Of a DNA stretch of 49,249 nt, positions 46,514 to 49,249 are shown in pieces. Position numbers and translations under genes: made by a program. This DNA is from Pseudomonadota bacterium (GTDB taxonomy: Bacteria; Pseudomonadota; Gammaproteobacteria; Xanthomonadales; SZUA-36). The notes under the pieces were generated by a model, which ran no database searches, had not been told where the DNA came from, and worked only from the letters and a program-made list of their open reading frames with translations. The number at the start of each line of letters is the position of its first letter. Position 1 is the stretch's first letter. The stretch lies in assembly GCA_015222805.1 (NCBI GenBank), contig JADFVZ010000114.1, positions 1-49,249 on the forward strand, in the 5' to 3' direction.

Positions 46514-48469
46514 ATGAATTTACGCCAGAAATTATTGCTGCTGGCACTGGTTGCCCTGGTGCTGCCGCTCAGTTCCTGGTTGTTGCTGCGCGAACTGGAA
46601 GCTTTCCTGCGTGCGGGGCAACAACAGGCTTTGCAGGCAACGGCATTGACTATTGCCCGTTCACTGCAGGGTGAACTGAATGAACTTGCCCGTGCAGATG
46701 AAAATGATTTGCTGGTTAGTGATGGCAATGACATCGCCATAGACGGGTATTTTACCAACTGGCCGGCGGCACCTGGTTACTGGAAACAGTATGCCAGCGA
46801 TGATGGCAAGCTCGGTCTAAAGCTGGCTGTACGCAGCAACGGTACGCTGCTATGGCTGGCCATAGCGGTTACTGACCAAACCCCCGTACGTGAAAATCTG
46901 GCTATCCAGGGCGCTATGGATGGACTCGAGATGAACCTGTTTGGTCATCAGGGTATGACCGGGTTCCGCATCGTCTCGGCAGCTACCGGCCCCATAACCC
47001 TGAATAGCAATCAGCACAGCCAGATCAGTGGCTACTGGCTGGATAAATTTGATGGTTATCAAGTTGAGCTAGTTATGCCCCTGAAGATGGCCGTCTCGGG
47101 TATTAGCCTTCGACTGGTTGATGTTGATGACTCGGATGTTCGCCTGATCAGCCGGGAGATCAGGCTACAACGCCTGCAGCTGGCCTTCTCACAGGCCGAT
47201 ATTGCGACACAGATAAAAAGTCTATTGGGGGCTGGCCAGTCTGCCTGGCTGTTGGACCGCACCGGTAATATCCGTGCACGCGCAAGTGGTGAAGCAGTTG
47301 TATCTGCTCCGCGCCAGGCCAGCTGGGTTGAGCGGGCAATTCATAACCTGATGTCTAAGCAACTACCGGCAAGTGGGGGCACCCCTGCCAATCTTGCACG
47401 TTTTCCGGATGGATTTACGAGTAACGGCTGGACCCGAAATACGGGTACGGCACAGATGATTAATGCGGTCTCTGTATCTGTACTCAGTGATGGTGAGACT
47501 GTTGGAAGCTTGCAGATGCAGGCGGTTTCTGATGATTTGTTATTGCTTAGTAATAAGGCGCTGGTAAGAATAGTTGGAATTTCCGTACTGGCCATGCTAG
47601 TTATTATGCTGGCGATGTATTTATTTGCCGGGCGCCTGTCCGTACGAGTCAGGAAGTTAAACCAGGCTGTAAACCGGGCCAGGGAAAGGCCGCAGGATGA
47701 CCCGGATTTACCCTTATTGAATGACAACGATGAGCTTGGTGAGTTGGCCCGCACTGATGCTGGATTGCTGCAGGCGGTAAGGGAATATAACCAGTATTTA
47801 CAAACCCTGGCGAGTAAGCTCTCACATGAACTTAAAACACCGCTGGTGATTGTGCGCTCATCCCTGGAGAATTTATCCCGGGACCCCGCAGACCCGAAAG
47901 CTGCGACTTATATCAGCCGGGCACAGGAGGGCAGTGATCGTCTGGCAGGAATTTTACGCGCGATGAGCGATGCCAGCCGCCTGGAGCAAACCATCGCTGT
48001 GGCTGATAGCGAATCTTTTGATCTCGCTGCCATGCTAACCCAAAGTGCGGAAGCTTACGCCCAGATACATCCGGATCGCAGGATTGAATGTGTACTGGAT
48101 CAGCCTGTGTGTCATATCCACGGTGCACCGGAGCTACTGGCGCAGGCATTGGACAAACTGGTCGATAATGCGGTCAGTTTTACCGGACCTGAAGATCAGA
48201 TCACCATTGGATTGCGCAACACGGCTGAAGGTCTGCAAATATTTGTACGCAATACCGGTTCGAGCTTACCGGCGGAAATGCAGGACAGTTTATTCGAATC
48301 GCTGGTTTCCTTCCGTTCCCAGACCCGGAATGGTGTACCCCATCTTGGCCTTGGGCTGTATCTGGTGAAATTAATCGCCGAAGCCCATCAAGGCCTGGCC
48401 GTTGCCCACAATCTTGAAAATAATGCGGGTGTCGAATTTCAGCTTAGCCTGCCGAATACCGGGGTGTAG
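46514..48469 (+). CDS. Sensor histidine kinase of the dedicated sortase system, with CBM9-like periplasmic domain
   Basis: Autophosphorylates and passes phosphate to the adjacent regulator. It has 651 residues: membrane segment ~5-25, a large periplasmic part, second segment ~353-375, HAMP-like linker, then DHp/ATPase core. H438 is in SKLSHELKTPLVIV; the N box is DKLVDNAVSFT; G boxes are FESLVSFRSQTRNGVPHLGLGLYLV. The periplasmic residues ~75-205 (IAIDGYFTNWPAA, then LLWLAIAVTDQTP, YQVELVMPLKM) resemble CBM9-type carbohydrate-binding sensors. The ligand is inferred, not known. Confidence 0.92.
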   Translation: MNLRQKLLLLALVALVLPLSSWLLLRELEAFLRAGQQQALQATALTIARSLQGELNELARADENDLLVSDGNDIAIDGYFTNWPAAPGYWKQYASDDGKLGLKLAVRSNGTLLWLAIAVTDQTPVRENLAIQGAMDGLEMNLFGHQGMTGFRIVSAATGPITLNSNQHSQISGYWLDKFDGYQVELVMPLKMAVSGISLRLVDVDDSDVRLISREIRLQRLQLAFSQADIATQIKSLLGAGQSAWLLDRTGNIRARASGEAVVSAPRQASWVERAIHNLMSKQLPASGGTPANLARFPDGFTSNGWTRNTGTAQMINAVSVSVLSDGETVGSLQMQAVSDDLLLLSNKALVRIVGISVLAMLVIMLAMYLFAGRLSVRVRKLNQAVNRARERPQDDPDLPLLNDNDELGELARTDAGLLQAVREYNQYLQTLASKLSHELKTPLVIVRSSLENLSRDPADPKAATYISRAQEGSDRLAGILRAMSDASRLEQTIAVADSESFDLAAMLTQSAEAYAQIHPDRRIECVLDQPVCHIHGAPELLAQALDKLVDNAVSFTGPEDQITIGLRNTAEGLQIFVRNTGSSLPAEMQDSLFESLVSFRSQTRNGVPHLGLGLYLVKLIAEAHQGLAVAHNLENNAGVEFQLSLPNTGV

Positions 48470-48472
48470 ATC

Positions 48473-49051
48473 ATGAATGATGTTGCAGTAGCAAAAAACC
48501 GTTGCAGTTGGTGCCGGGGCAGCCAACTTGAAATCGATTACCATGACCAGGAATGGGGCACACCGCTGCATGATGATCAAAAGTTGTTTGAGTTCCTGAT
48601 CCTCGAAGGTGCACAGGCTGGACTGAGCTGGGTAACAGTACTGAAAAAGCGTGAAAATTACCGCCTTGCGATGGATAATTTTGATGCGGGAAAAATTGCC
48701 CGCTACGATGATAAAAAAGTGCAGGAACTGCTGGGGAATGCCGGTATTATCCGCAATCGCCTGAAAATAGCATCAACGATAAGCAATGCCTGTGTTTTTC
48801 TCGATATCCAGGATAAATACGGTAGTTTTGATGAATGGATATGGCAATTTGTCGATGGCGAACCGCTGATCAATAACTGGCAAAATTCCAGTGAGGTACC
48901 AGCAACAACAGAAGTTTCCAAACACATGAGTAAGACACTTAAGAAGCAGGGTTTTCGCTTTGTCGGCGAGACTATTTGTTATGCATTTATGCAGGCCACC
49001 GGCATGGTCAACGACCATACAGTAGACTGTTTCAGGCATCCTGACCAATAA
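48473..49051 (+). CDS. tag: DNA-3-methyladenine glycosylase I
   Basis: Removes 3-methyladenine from alkylated DNA to begin base-excision repair. It has 192 residues, the usual Tag length. Zinc ligands appear as CSWCRG near residues 11-14 and a C-terminal DHTVDCFRH. Other motifs are YHDQEWGTPLHDD, FEFLILEGAQAGLSWVTVLKKRENYR, and GFRFVGETICYAFMQATGMVNDH. It starts 3 bp after the kinase gene and probably shares its transcript, although it is functionally unrelated. Confidence 0.96.
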   Translation: MNDVAVAKNRCSWCRGSQLEIDYHDQEWGTPLHDDQKLFEFLILEGAQAGLSWVTVLKKRENYRLAMDNFDAGKIARYDDKKVQELLGNAGIIRNRLKIASTISNACVFLDIQDKYGSFDEWIWQFVDGEPLINNWQNSSEVPATTEVSKHMSKTLKKQGFRFVGETICYAFMQATGMVNDHTVDCFRHPDQ

Positions 49052-49141
49052 TCTGCATTTAATTGCGTATTTATTGAAATAAACCCGCTACAATTCCTAT
49101 CCAGTATTGTGAATCGCTAGTACCCGGCGCAAGGTATATTC

Positions 49142-49249
49142 ATGGACAAGGCACAATTTCAGCAATTAGCAGCAGAAGGCTATAACCGGATTCCGGTGTG
49201 GCGCTCGGTACTTGCCGACCTGGATACACCCTTATCGGTGTATCTTAAA
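49142..49249 (+). CDS. trpE: Anthranilate synthase component I, N-terminal fragment (runs off window)
   Basis: The first 36 codons read [23 protein letters not shown] then [13 protein letters not shown], the conserved N-terminus of TrpE, which makes anthranilate from chorismate. The gene continues past base 49249. There is no Trp-rich leader peptide or attenuator in the 90 bp upstream. Confidence 0.85.
   Translation, partial: MDKAQFQQLAAEGYNRIPVWRSVLADLDTPLSVYLK

Noticed and set aside
49052-49141. Trp leader peptide and attenuator before trpE
   Set aside because: There is no short frame with adjacent Trp codons and no terminator hairpin in these 90 bases.

Overview
This is a chromosomal segment of a free-living, probably marine or aquatic, gammaproteobacterium with mid-range GC. 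The evidence is gene content and order: xerD-dsbC, the glyA-nrdR-ribD-ribE-ribBA-ribH-nusB-thiL-pgpA housekeeping run, a type II secretion operon in the Xanthomonas xps order (E-F-G-H-I-J-K-L-M-N-D), and a complete 'marine proteobacterial' dedicated sortase locus. I cannot name the genus from the sequence alone. No rRNA, tRNA, CRISPR array, prophage or complete insertion sequence was seen.

Layout. (1) 1-6.9 kb: the end of a lysine-rich, histone-H1-like repeat protein, then xerD, dsbC, the very long purL, and a four-helix membrane protein translationally coupled to purL that resembles exosortase-H-associated proteins. (2) 7-18.3 kb: an eleven-gene type II secretion operon, most genes overlapping by 1-4 bases, followed by a small signal-anchored protein. 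GspE lacks the usual cysteine motif. (3) 18.6-23.9 kb: two large secreted proteins of unknown function, each with its own leader and strong terminator. The first is a 503-residue protein with codon use and signals suggesting high expression. The second carries five Ig-like repeats with paired cysteines. A parvulin-type foldase follows. These are plausible clients of the secretion system next door. (4) 23.9-29.5 kb: an ABC-type surface glycan export cluster (Wzm/Wzt-like), two glycosyltransferases, a SAM methyltransferase with a C-terminal coiled coil, and an NAD-dependent epimerase. (5) 29.5-30.1 kb: a REP-associated tyrosine transposase (RAYT) with an altered HUH motif and a REP-like palindrome just downstream. 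A second copy of that palindrome lies about 10.3 kb away in the purC leader. (6) 30.1-42.8 kb: ettA (minus), glyA through pgpA, a small DUF3149-like membrane protein behind a likely FNR-type box, purC (minus), djlA and a POT/MFS transporter. (7) 42.9-48.5 kb: sortase and its VIT/VWA target protein (minus), divergent from a response regulator and a histidine kinase whose periplasmic part looks like a CBM9-type carbohydrate-binding fold. (8) 48.5-49.2 kb: tag and the first 36 codons of trpE.

How it fits together. Much of the non-housekeeping content concerns the cell envelope: protein export to the outside (T2SS), glycan export (ABC pathway with probable chain capping), periplasmic folding (DsbC, parvulin), and covalent or regulated surface display (sortase). 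The housekeeping content covers purine, riboflavin and thiamine cofactor synthesis, one-carbon metabolism, and control of transcription and translation.
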